From Polytrichum commune (lineage: Eukaryota > Streptophyta > Polytrichopsida > Polytrichales > Polytrichaceae), in contig OX485803.1 in assembly GCA_950295325.1 (NCBI GenBank), forward strand, positions 38,207,554-38,271,553: a stretch of DNA of 64,000 nucleotides, written 5' to 3'. The notes under the pieces are model-generated. The model worked only from the letters and a program-made list of their open reading frames with translations, made no database searches and was not told the DNA's origin. This document shows positions 10,176 to 20,600 of this stretch, piece by piece. Numbering within the stretch: the first letter of the stretch is position 1; each line of letters begins with the position of its first letter. Both the position numbers and the translations under genes were made by a program.

Positions 10176-13100
10176 ATGGCAAATTCGCCCACAGGGGAAC
10201 AAGATCCTTTAGACGTGGGGCGGGTAAAGGATGAGGTTCTCAATGAGGCAAGGACTTCAGAGGAGCATAAATATGAAGCTGCAATTCGGGCACAGGCCGA
10301 TGTCGACAAGGACTTTCTATGCCCAATTTGTTTCCAGACAATGGAGGATGCATTCCTCACCATTTGTGGCCACAGTTTCTGCTATGCTTGTATCATGACT
10401 CACTTGAACAACAAAAATAACTGCCCTTGCTGCTCTCGGTACCTCACAAACGACCAGCTCTACCCCAATTTCCTTCTCACCAAGGTGCGTCAATTGTTCC
10501 TTTCCTACAAGTAACAGGATTATTGATGTTCGGAGTGCAGTAGAGTTATCCTTTAATTTAATGGGACTTCTTGTTGGGAGTCGGTCCGCTATGGTTTTCT
10601 ATTTGTTGTTTTGCTTACCATATCAATAACTTTATGTGTCCACTTGTAGTATATGCTCGGAGGTAGTGTGTGAATTCGAACGAAGAGAAACCTATTTCGT
10701 GAGCATCAATGAGGACCAAACTCATTGTTGTTCCTCTTGGCATGCCAAAATGAGTTTGACACTTAATGAACCGGTACAGAATGCTCTTTGTTCAAACCTC
10801 CACACTACCTTCAAGCATGCACCGAAATCCTTCCTGAAAGCATAAACTGATAGAGTTATCTAGTAATTAAACACTAACTCACCACTAAATCAACATTGAT
10901 TTACCAAAGTTTTCCGGTGCATGCTTGAGTTAGAGGAGTTTAACAGCTTCTGATTAAGTGCATGTATGGACCAACACAAGAGGTGCTAAAATGAGTATGA
11001 ATTGAAATAGGTTGCTATTCATTCTAATTCAATAACTACCTGGTAGCATGCATCACAAGGGGAAATTAGTGCCCAATGTTGGATGTAAAACAGCCATTGG
11101 AAAATCATAGGGGGCGAACTCCCTGACGAAAAATGCCATTTGAGTTAAAGAATAACTCTAATGTTTTGATAGAAGTGAACATGTCTTTTGTAATCAGAGC
11201 AAATGTTCTCATAGAAATCTGTCATTCCTGCTCTTGGGTTTAGGGTTCGTCTTGACTAATTTGTAAGTGCGAGAATGCAATGCTTTTGTCTGCAGTTGAT
11301 GAAGAAGGCATCAGCAACCCAGCTACTTAATAATGCATCTCCAACAGAGCACCTTCGACTTGCTCTGCAGCATGTGAGGTTTTGAACCTAGCAGTCTAAA
11401 GTGGACAAATGCAAAAAATACTCAAATGAATGATGATGTCATGCTTCTTTTTGGTGATATGGAGCAAGTTCTACCATCACATGATGTCATCTTGGAGCTT
11501 TTGATTGGCATCCAGAAGTTTTTCCTGACAGCCATCCTGCTGTTATTGTAGGGAGCTGATTTACCTGCGAAAGAATTAGACTCACTTCTACAGCTTCTAG
11601 GGGAGAGGAAACGCAAGCTTGAGCAAGAAGAGGCTGACTCGAACATGGAGATTCTGCTCGATTTCCTGCACCGTGTGTGGCAACGGAAACAGGATGAATT
11701 GCATGAGGTAAATTTTGGTTTCGAAGACTAGTTTTCGAATGTATATCTATGGGGACACTCTTAGGGAGATTTCTATTTTGAACATTGAATTACAAGCATT
11801 TGTCACAAAGTGATATGATGGCCGCGTCATGTATGCTGGTATTTCTGATGTTGAAGTGAATAAACAAGGGAATCTTTCACTTGCCCCTACTTACTCACAA
11901 TGTAGATTGGGTTGAGGAGTCAGTACTTTTTGTAGTAGAGGTATAACATTGCGTGCCCTTTGTTGATTACATCTTTTTTTTTTTGGGGGGGGGGGTTTGT
12001 TTTTGGATAGATTGAAGACGACCTTCAGTTTCTTAAAGAAGACATAGCCACAGTTGAGGAGCGGAGGCAAGAGCTGCTAAGAACGAAAGCCATGTACTGC
12101 AAGAGATTGCGGTCAACTGGAGACTCCGTACCACCTGCTGATGTAGATTTTTATGCAGATTCTGAAAAAGGAAACAGTAGAGGTGCTCTGTCTGTATGGC
12201 GAGGTGGGCAAGGGGGCGCATTTGCACCACCTGATCAGCAGATTTTCTCCAGAGGGGTTGTTGAGAGCAAAAAATTGAAAGGTTTTGCCCTGGGCAAGAA
12301 GAAAGATATGGGAGTGGTTGGGGGTGGCTTGGTAGATGATCAGTCATCAGACTCTCATCCTAGATCAGCAGGAGTTTTTGCAGTGGCCTCAAAGAAAAGA
12401 GTTTTGGACCAGGTATGTCTTTTCAAAGCAATATTCACTAGTGTCAATTATTTTGATAATATGGTCATTTCTTGAGTCTTTCGTGTTGTTTCTCTGAAAT
12501 CCCTCATCAATAGGGGCATATCCCTTGCAAGTAACTCCTGCATAGAGCCTGATTGTGAATGAAGGTGCACTTACACACAACCACTGGATGGTTTAGTTGT
12601 GGTTTGGGCCCACTTTTAACCACAACTATTTGACCTCATTGATCATCCTTTGTATCAGCGGAATCCGTGGAGTGGAGACAAACAATTTATGGATTTTTAA
12701 AGTTTGTTTTAGCCTCCTCCAAATTCTCTCTCATGCTTTGATCTTGCAGTTCTCTCACAGTGCCACATATTAACTACAAACAAAATACAGTGAAAGAAAG
12801 TAAACTACAACCAACCATCGCAACTACTCCCAACTACACCTTGGATCATAGTTGGGCAAGTAAGACTAGTTGTGGTTGTGGTTGTCATAAATGCACCTAT
12901 TTCCTCCTTATCTCTTTAAAATAGAACCAATGAAAGTAAACCATAACCATCAACCACTGATATGCCGGTTGTGTCAAAGCGCACCTGATGAGGTCTTCAT
13001 TGTAAAGTTTTATATCTCTCAGAGTATCTGCATTTTTTGCACTGTGTTTCCGTGCATCCTATCTTTTCTTATTGTTGGTGAGAGAAAGAGAGTTATGAAG

Positions 13101-15682
13101 CTGCAAGCTAATTTTTTGACTGCATGACACGTGGGCAGTTTGAAGACTTGCAAGAAACTTACCTAAGGAGAAGGCGACAAGTTGCAGTGGTGCAAAGGCA
13201 AAAACAGATGCAGAGGTCAAGTTATAGAAAGGAGGCTTGCAAGGCTTCAGATAGTTTTCATGATGGTTTGGATGACTTCCAATCTGTCCTTACAGCTTTT
13301 ACTCGCTACAGGTATTTCTTCAGGTTGTACTGTGGTTCTGCCATGTACTCAAAATATATACACAACAGCACTGCTTCAGTGCTAGACGGCTTGCTGCCTC
13401 CTGACAGTAGATGTGAGTGTTTGAATCTTATTTGATACATACAAATTTGATTTTCTCACCTTAGGAACTTTGGTCAATTGGCATTCATCAACAGTCAGCT
13501 ACGTGTAATTGCCGAGCTTCATCATCAAGACCTGTTCCACACCTCCAACATAGTCTCTAGGTGAGATTCTTGAAGTAGAGTATACCTCTCGTGAAGCATG
13601 AGCCTTGTATGAATGTTTGGTTTGATTGCTGTAGATTATGTGTTCAGATTGTTCTGTTCTATATTGGTACAGTCCCTATGAGTATTGCTTGGTACTGACA
13701 TTGGTGACTTTTTTTGACTGCAGTATCGAATTCGATCGAGATGATGAGCAGTTTGCAACAGCAGGTGTTTCACGGCGGATCAAAGTATTCAATTATGCAA
13801 CAGTACTTCTCTAAACTTGCCCTAATTTTCAATGCTTCAACCTTGCTGTAAAAGTTGAGGCAATAAATTTTTAGCTTTAAAAGTTTTGGCTCTGGAATCT
13901 GGTTACTGTACTTCTGGGATTAGATCAAGTATTTAATTTCTGTATGATTGAATGTGTACAGGTTGTAAATGAGTTGGCAGATATACATTGTCCAGTGGTA
14001 GAGATACCAACAAGGGCCAAACTGAGCTGCCTTAGCTGGAACAAGTGTATAAAGCCCCTTATTGCTAGTAGTGACTATGAAGGAATTGTTACTGTTTGGG
14101 ATGTGAATACAAAACGGGTAAATTTTGTTCCACCAGTCTTTCAAGTTCTTGAGGAGGATTCTCATGTTCTTTCCAACTGCACATCACATCTTTTGTTTTG
14201 AGGATGTTCTTTTATTTGTTTTTGTCCCTCCATCTATCTATGTCAAAAACAGATTTGGTAAGATCCGGAGAGGAGCAAGTTATGATTGCAGTCATTCTGA
14301 TAGGAAACTTGACCACCTACAGAGTGTTATGGAGTACGAGGAGCACGAGAAACGAGCTTGGAGTGTTGATTTCTCACGCACTGAACCATCAATGCTTGTT
14401 TCTGGAAGTGATGATGGCAAGGTGTGTTTTGAATGCCAAAATTGAGTTCTTTTATTGCCACATCAACTTCTTGACATTTTGCAACGCACCATTGTGTGAC
14501 ACACGGCACCTACCTTCATGGAGAATAAGTGTTTCATGCCAATACCGATATGGTATCTTGAGTACTCAGTTAGTGTCAGGATGTAGGAAGCTGAAAACTT
14601 GTATTGGACCTGAAAAAGTATTTGGTGATGTTTGCAGGTGAAGGTGTGGTGCATTAGGCAAGAGAACAGTGCATTAAGCATAGATATGAAGGCAAATATT
14701 TGCTGTGTGAAGTACAATCCTGGTTCCAGTTACAACATTGCAGTAAGTAACAAGCGCACCTTACTTTGTAGAGCTTTGACCATTTTCTGATATTTTTGGC
14801 AGTTGTGGCGGTTTGTCCAGAATTAAAACTATATATAAAATCTGTAGATTGCACTCTCAAGTATAATTTTCACAAAATTAGGTGGCTATGTTCTACTTTT
14901 TGGCACAACTTTCACACTTGCTGGCATTGTGGCAGGTAGGGTCAGCTGATCATCACATACATTATTTTGATTTGCGAAATGCAAGTGGCCCACTTTATAC
15001 TTTCAAGGGACATAGAAAAGCTGTGTCATACGTGAAATTTGTGTCCCCAACTGAGCTTGCATCTGCTTCAACAGACAACACATTACGCCTTTGGGATGTT
15101 CAAAAAGACTGTTCTGTAAGCGACTCTTCCTCCCTGTGGTCACGTGATGTATTTATTTAGCAGTGCTAATTTCATACCTCCTATCTGTTATATCATGATG
15201 TGGCTAGGTCTATCTTGGGTTTTTTTTGGGTGATTCTTATGTTGACCCTTGCTTTTGTCTTCTTCTACAGTTACGGACCCTCAGGGGCCACACCAACGAG
15301 AAGAACTTTGTGGGATTGAGTGTGAATAGTGAATATATTGCTTGTGGCAGTGAGACCAATGAGGTCTTTGTGTATCATAAGGTATGACTTCTGGAGTCTT
15401 CTGAATAAATGGTGTAGGAAGAGTAGTATCTAGTAGTTGCCGTCCTAGTCTTCTTGTTTAATGATTTTCGCTTGCTTTGGTATATTGTCTTACTTTGCTC
15501 ATTTGTTTTGGCAGGCAATGTCAAAGCCTGCAGCTTGGCACAGCTTTGGGTCCCAGAACCCTGAAGAAAGTGATGATGACACTTCACATTTTATTAGTGC
15601 AGTGTGCTGGAAAAGTGAGAGCCCAACCATGTTGGCGGCTAATTCACAGGGGAAAATCAAAGTTCTTGTACTTGCCCCTTAA
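10176..15682 (+). CDS. COP1: COP1 E3 ubiquitin ligase, 13 exons, 693 aa, complete
   Basis: Exons: 10176-10484, 11296-11373, 11552-11707, 12011-12412, 13139-13311, 13495-13560, 13724-13802, 13962-14117, 14323-14421, 14638-14742, 14936-15115, 15271-15381, 15515-15682. All junctions are GT-AG and keep frame. COP1 is the substrate-binding E3 of the CUL4-associated COP1-SPA complex, which degrades light-signalling transcription factors in the nucleus in darkness. Residues 49-86 form a C3HC4 RING (C49, C52, C64, H66, C69, C72, C83, C86). About 130-215 is the charged coiled coil. KKRVLDQ ending exon 4 and YLRRRR in exon 5 form the bipartite nuclear signal, split by intron 4. From about 374 to the C-terminus a seven-bladed WD40 domain is complete, with [16 protein letters not shown] and [14 protein letters not shown] conserved. 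Length is close to the roughly 675 aa of Arabidopsis COP1, and 13 exons match my memory of that gene. The linker at about 215-305 is glycine- and serine-rich. No disabling change was seen. Confidence 0.97.
12563..12986. mobile_element. TIR element in COP1 intron 4
   Basis: The left end reads AGGTGCACTTACACACAACC and the right end, complemented, reads AGGTGCGCTTTGACACAACC, giving terminal inverted repeats of about 20 bp with a few mismatches. Interior copies of AGTTGTGGTT and its complement extend the pairing. Flanks are GAATGA on the left and GATGAGG on the right, so a 3-bp TGA-type duplication is possible but not certain. It has no coding capacity and lies wholly within the intron. Confidence 0.6.
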
Positions 15683-16204
15683 GAAAGCTTACTTGGAACT
15701 TTTTTGCCTTTTTACATCTCCCAAATGGAAACATTGTCTTTTGGTGCTGTGAACTGCTATTGCCAAGGTTTTTGTGATTATGGTTACATTAAAGTGGGTC
15801 ATTTTTCCGGCACCATCATAGACTTGAGAGTTTGGTAATTCCTCGTTGCAATGGGTCAAAGATTTACTTTTCAGCTTCCAAGAATGCGGAAATTTAATAT
15901 CTGGGTTTCTTAAAGCAAAGAGAGTAGAATTGCTTATTTAGACGTTAGAGTCACTCTGGTAAGTTTCCACTCTATGATCATTGTACATTTGCAAGAAAGC
16001 GATGGGTGCATTTGTAAGGTAGATGGCACTATAATGGTTACTATTTCCTGTTTGTTTTGAAATACAACCCTGATTTGCAATCTCTAAATTTTAGCTAACC
16101 TGCGAATGTGGATGCAGAAGCCAGGTTCAATCCCAGAGAAAGTTTACCACCCTCCCCCCCCCCCCCCCCCCAACACACACACACTCCCACACACACCAAT
16201 TATG

Positions 16205-16390
16205 TTGACCATTGAGTCTAGAATGGTCAACTAAAGTTTGAACATACAGACCAATCTCTTTTAAACATGAGTCTTTGTGAGTCCGTTCTTAGATCTATAC
16301 CCAACCATGCACTGCTCAATATTGGTGTCCACTTAACATAAGTATTTGGATTATGCCAGCTTACTTTAGAATTGTGATTAGTGAACATTG
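16205..16390 (-). repeat. Dispersed repeat R1, copy 2
   Basis: Shares GTCCGTTCTTAGATC with copy 1, the preceding CTAGAATGGTCAACTA...ACCAATCTC block with the copy at 22.34 kb, and the following GCTTACTTTAGA. Immediately upstream, AGGTTCAATCCC at about 16120-16131 looks like a Pol III B box on the plus strand, though a matching A box is weak. Confidence 0.5.
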
Positions 16391-17244
16391 TACATGCTGG
16401 AAAAATTGTCCTGCCACATACCTTCAAAGAGACAGCAACACGATCTTTGCAAAATAGAGAAATAAACACTAGTTAGACACTTTTACATTCAAAAGTTGAT
16501 AGTGAAGCCTTCATTTTTCTGCTTGCATTGCAATTGTGACCCCAGGGTATGGTGCAATATTTGTGCATCAGTTTCTAACTCTCTGCCCATACATCCTATC
16601 CACCACCTCTTCCTGCATCCTAGCCCCAAACTTGCTACTCTGTTGTGGACTGGACTGAAGTATATAGATATCACAATCTGTATAGTATTAAGTAGACATT
16701 CTTTTTGCATGTTTTTGTTAAAAAGAAATTACATATAGGAAACCAACACTGCTGACTCATTTGAAATGAAACACATTCCCACGGAAGTTAAAAGCTCCCA
16801 TCTTGGTCAAGGGGAGTGTAGCAAGGAGTGAGGACTTAAGTTTCTGTGGACATTCTGGGTTTAAACATTTAGAAATGAATTTGCCAATTATTCTCCAATT
16901 CTCTTTTCAATTTAAGACGATGTCGCTCAAACTTTCTAGACAAAAACAAGTATTTGAATGAAATTTGAATGCTATCAAATTTTTACTCCTATAGTACTTT
17001 TGTTTTAACTCCACCTTGGCTATCTTGCACAAGGTAGATGAAGTATACGTGGTTACTTTTTGTTGTTTGCTAGTTACTAGGTACTTGGATTGGTGACGTG
17101 GAACTTTTGTATGTCCAAAAATGTATTTGAAGAAGTTAGAGTCAATCCATGTATGGTTGGAGTTAATCCAAAATTGTGATGAATCATCAGTGTCACTGAC
17201 AGCAAGCCATTAGATGGCCACATAAGTCCCTCCAATTACGCTGG

Positions 17245-17400
17245 TAATTGAACCTACAATGGTTAACTAATTTTGAATGTGTAGTTCAATCTCTTTACAT
17301 GGCTTTCCAAAGTCTGTTTTTAGATCTGCACCTGACCACCCAAACCATTCATGAGCGAGAAATTAAGATAATAACCGAATTAGGCCTGCTTACAGTAATT
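17245..17400 (-). repeat. Dispersed repeat R1, copy 3
   Basis: Carries the family landmarks CAATGGTTAACTAATTTTGA, GTCTGTTTTTAGATCTGCAC and ACCGAATTAGGCCTGCTTAC. The region between them is more diverged than in copies 1 and 4. Confidence 0.5.
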
Positions 17401-17674
17401 GAATAAACATACACTGGCCAGCTTTGTCGAGCACAGAAGATGAACATCCATCCTTCGAATGGATGAAAACATTTTGTGGATGAGCAGATTCATGTGGCCA
17501 TCGTGAACGATGACGCGCCCTGAGCGCCACCAAGTCCAACAGAACCAACATCAACACCAACACGATTGGTTCAGACATTTTTGTAACAATCGAACCTAAA
17601 TGCTGCGATCGATCTTGCGACAAATCTACAAGGTTTCGTAGCAACATTGAGACTTTGTACTTGCAATTTGAAAG

Positions 17675-20600
17675 ATGAATGACGGGGGCGACGTGGACAC
17701 GGAGAGTGGATTGGGCAGCCCAGGCTCACACACGACGGAAATTGTGACCAACTACGGTGGCGCCATTCCGCAACGCAAGCTGGGCGTCTTCGAGATTCCG
17801 GCCATCATCACAGGTATCTCCAAATAATGACAGATTTTGGATAGCTGGAGTGGAAGAACCTCAAAATCTTACGAATGAATATGTTTCACTTATTTCTTTG
17901 TGGATTTAAGTAGTGGAAGCCAATCGGCATTAGTTTGGGTGCTATGGACATGCCATACTTTAGAGAGTTGGTAAGTTTCGATTTCATCACAATTCTTTAA
18001 TTTCATATCTCATCAACACCGATTTTCGCAGCAATTCATTCACAGCATTGAATCTGTGCGTACCAAACATAGGATTGTCATCTTAATCGTTAGCTAAATG
18101 TTGATGAGTTAGCACTAAGGTGATATTAAACTCTGAAGGTATATATTAACACTGAGTCAACACTTGCATTTTGAGATGTCCTTAACCTCTCGGGATGCAA
18201 ATTGTTGCTTGTGCTTCCTTTCAGATTGCATATGTGCTTCATGGGAATATGTATTCTGTTTTCTATGAAACCATCAAACATCAAGTTGTCTTCACTTCAT
18301 TCACAACATCGGCTGTTCATTGACACTAATCTTCTCATTTTCATGCCTTCATGGTTGTATTCAATATTATTCTTGTGGTTTGCGAATTTGCTGATGAATG
18401 TTTTACATGCATGCTGCACAGGAATGTGGCAGGTTGCTGGAGGGCATGGAAAAATCAATCCCAAGAAGGCAGTGGAGGACATGAAGCTTTATGCATTTGC
18501 GGGTCTTGGTGTTTTCGACATGGCTGACATATGTGAGTTTGATCTGATTTCATGTTGTCAAAAATAAGGTACGAGAATAAAGTGCCGAAGTTTGAGAATG
18601 CTGGGAAGTTTCTCAAACGCTTTCTATGGCTTACAAATTGTGGATTTCCATTTCCAACATTCAGCTTTTGACATTGAATGTATGACGCAGATGGACCTGC
18701 TGAAGAAATATATGGGAAACTTTTGAGGGAATATTTGGGCCCTAGGCCCGTTCGTGGCTTCACAAAGTTTGTTCCCCGTTACGGTAAGCAACGTATTTGA
18801 TTTCCTTCTTTTTGTATCGTACACATTAGGGTTATCTGTATAGTCCCCAGATGAAACGCCGGGTGAGTTGGCTAAAAGGTGAGTTTGAGAGCTAATGCAT
18901 ACAGTCACCCAAGTTTTGTTAAGGCTAAAATTCACATCCGTGGAGCCACGCTATAAAAAACTGGCTTTGTAGAATGTCACACTAAAATGGGTAGGTCAAA
19001 GTTGTGGGGTCCCATGGATCAGACCCGATTTTAGATCCTAAATTTTTCTTTAAGGTTTTTGGATTGAAAGATTTTGGTGCGTCTTTGAGGGACTTTGCGA
19101 ATAACACTATTGTGTTACCATGATTGTCACAAACTCTAGATTAGAATGAACAATTATTATTCTGTGAATGGTGTAGGCAATAGTGGCTCCAATACAAGAC
19201 CTGTGGTGGAGGAGAGCATAGATCGGTCCCGAAAGCGGATGGGGGTGAATACACTTGATATGGTTCAGTTTCATTGGTAAGCTTTAGCATGTGATTTGAT
19301 CACTTAATCTATCTCTAAACTTCTTTTCTCCACTACTGCAAGCAATACTGGATGTGGATTAATTGAGCTTCTTCTGACTTGACTTTGAGAAACAACATGG
19401 AGGTCAATTCGTGATACAAAGTCCATATGGTGAAAGCAATAACCTTATGTTAATGGTTTGAGACCTTGCAATGTTATGCAGGGAAGTGGTTGGCTTAAGT
19501 GTAGAGAATGCAATAAAGTCATATTTGACATTGATGATCAATATGCTAAGTATGTAATTATATTGAATGACACCCAGTTCGTGTATGGAATCCAAATCTT
19601 CAATTACATTAAGGTTTTGAACCAATTTTAGAAATGCACTTGATGAATGGGTTAATTCTAGATGGTGTCACTTCTGACACAATTAGCTAAAAATGAACGT
19701 ATGTAGCCCAAACGCATCTATTTGTGTATGTCAAGGCCCAGATAGGGCCTCTTAAACGCTTAGGGGTTGAGTTCACTAGATTCTACTGGTGTTGCAGGTC
19801 AGTAACTTTTCAGTGTGATTAAGGGTTTGTTTGTGTTGGATTCACTCGAGAGAACACAGGTGGGACTACAGTGATGTTAGATACTGTGATTCGATGAAGT
19901 GGCTGCACATTCTTCAACAAGAGGGCAAAATCAAGGAGCTGGGACTGACAAATTTCGACACAGAGCATATGGCGAAGTTAGTTGAGGATTGTGCAATTCC
20001 CATAGTTTCAAATCAAGTGAGTCTTCCTCATATTGGAGTCTTCTTCCTTTCCACAGTAGCAGTATGGATTTCTTCTCACATTTAACCATTGCTTTCTTGA
20101 AATCTAGGTAAGAGTTTGATGCAATTGGTAGTTCTTGGTTGATTTTTTCTTATTTTGTTGGTATGATTGTCCCTCCTATATGTCTTAGAGTGTTGAATTA
20201 TGTAATGCATTTTAAACAAATAGTCTCCCCTGAATTTCGTTGTGATATTTAGACAACATATTTATTGGGCAAATCTGGAAATCGAACACTGTGCAGGTCG
20301 CATACTCTGTTATTGACACTCGACCTGAGAAAAAGATGGTTTCATGGTGCTTGAAGAGCAACGTGAAGATTCTTGCTTATGGGTATGTATTAGTGAAAAC
20401 CAATGAGACATTTCTGATGGGCAGTACAATACCCATGCACATGAATTAAAATCTCAGGCCATCCCCACACCATCCACTCACCATGCCGTCGTTGACAATC
20501 AGCTGTTTTGGAATTTTGGAAATGGCAATTGCGTCAATGCCTATCCACCCTCATTGTTCTAAAGTTCCAAAATGTATAATAAACTAGTTTGGGCCTGTGA

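Larger units (their letters stand above)
15683..17674. other. Spacer between COP1 and the aldo/keto reductase
   Basis: The first 300-400 bp are probably the COP1 3' UTR. A run of about 18 C followed by an (AC)n stretch lies at 16154-16200. Two copies of repeat R1 lie at about 16205-16390 and 17245-17400. The last few hundred bases should contain the promoter and leader of the next gene. No further gene was recognised. Confidence 0.5.

Noticed and set aside
13465-13494. Alternative COP1 exon 6 start after TTAG at about 13464
   Set aside because: It keeps frame but inserts ten residues ([10 protein letters not shown]) not expected in the family; the acceptor at 13494 gives [10 protein letters not shown], matching COP1.
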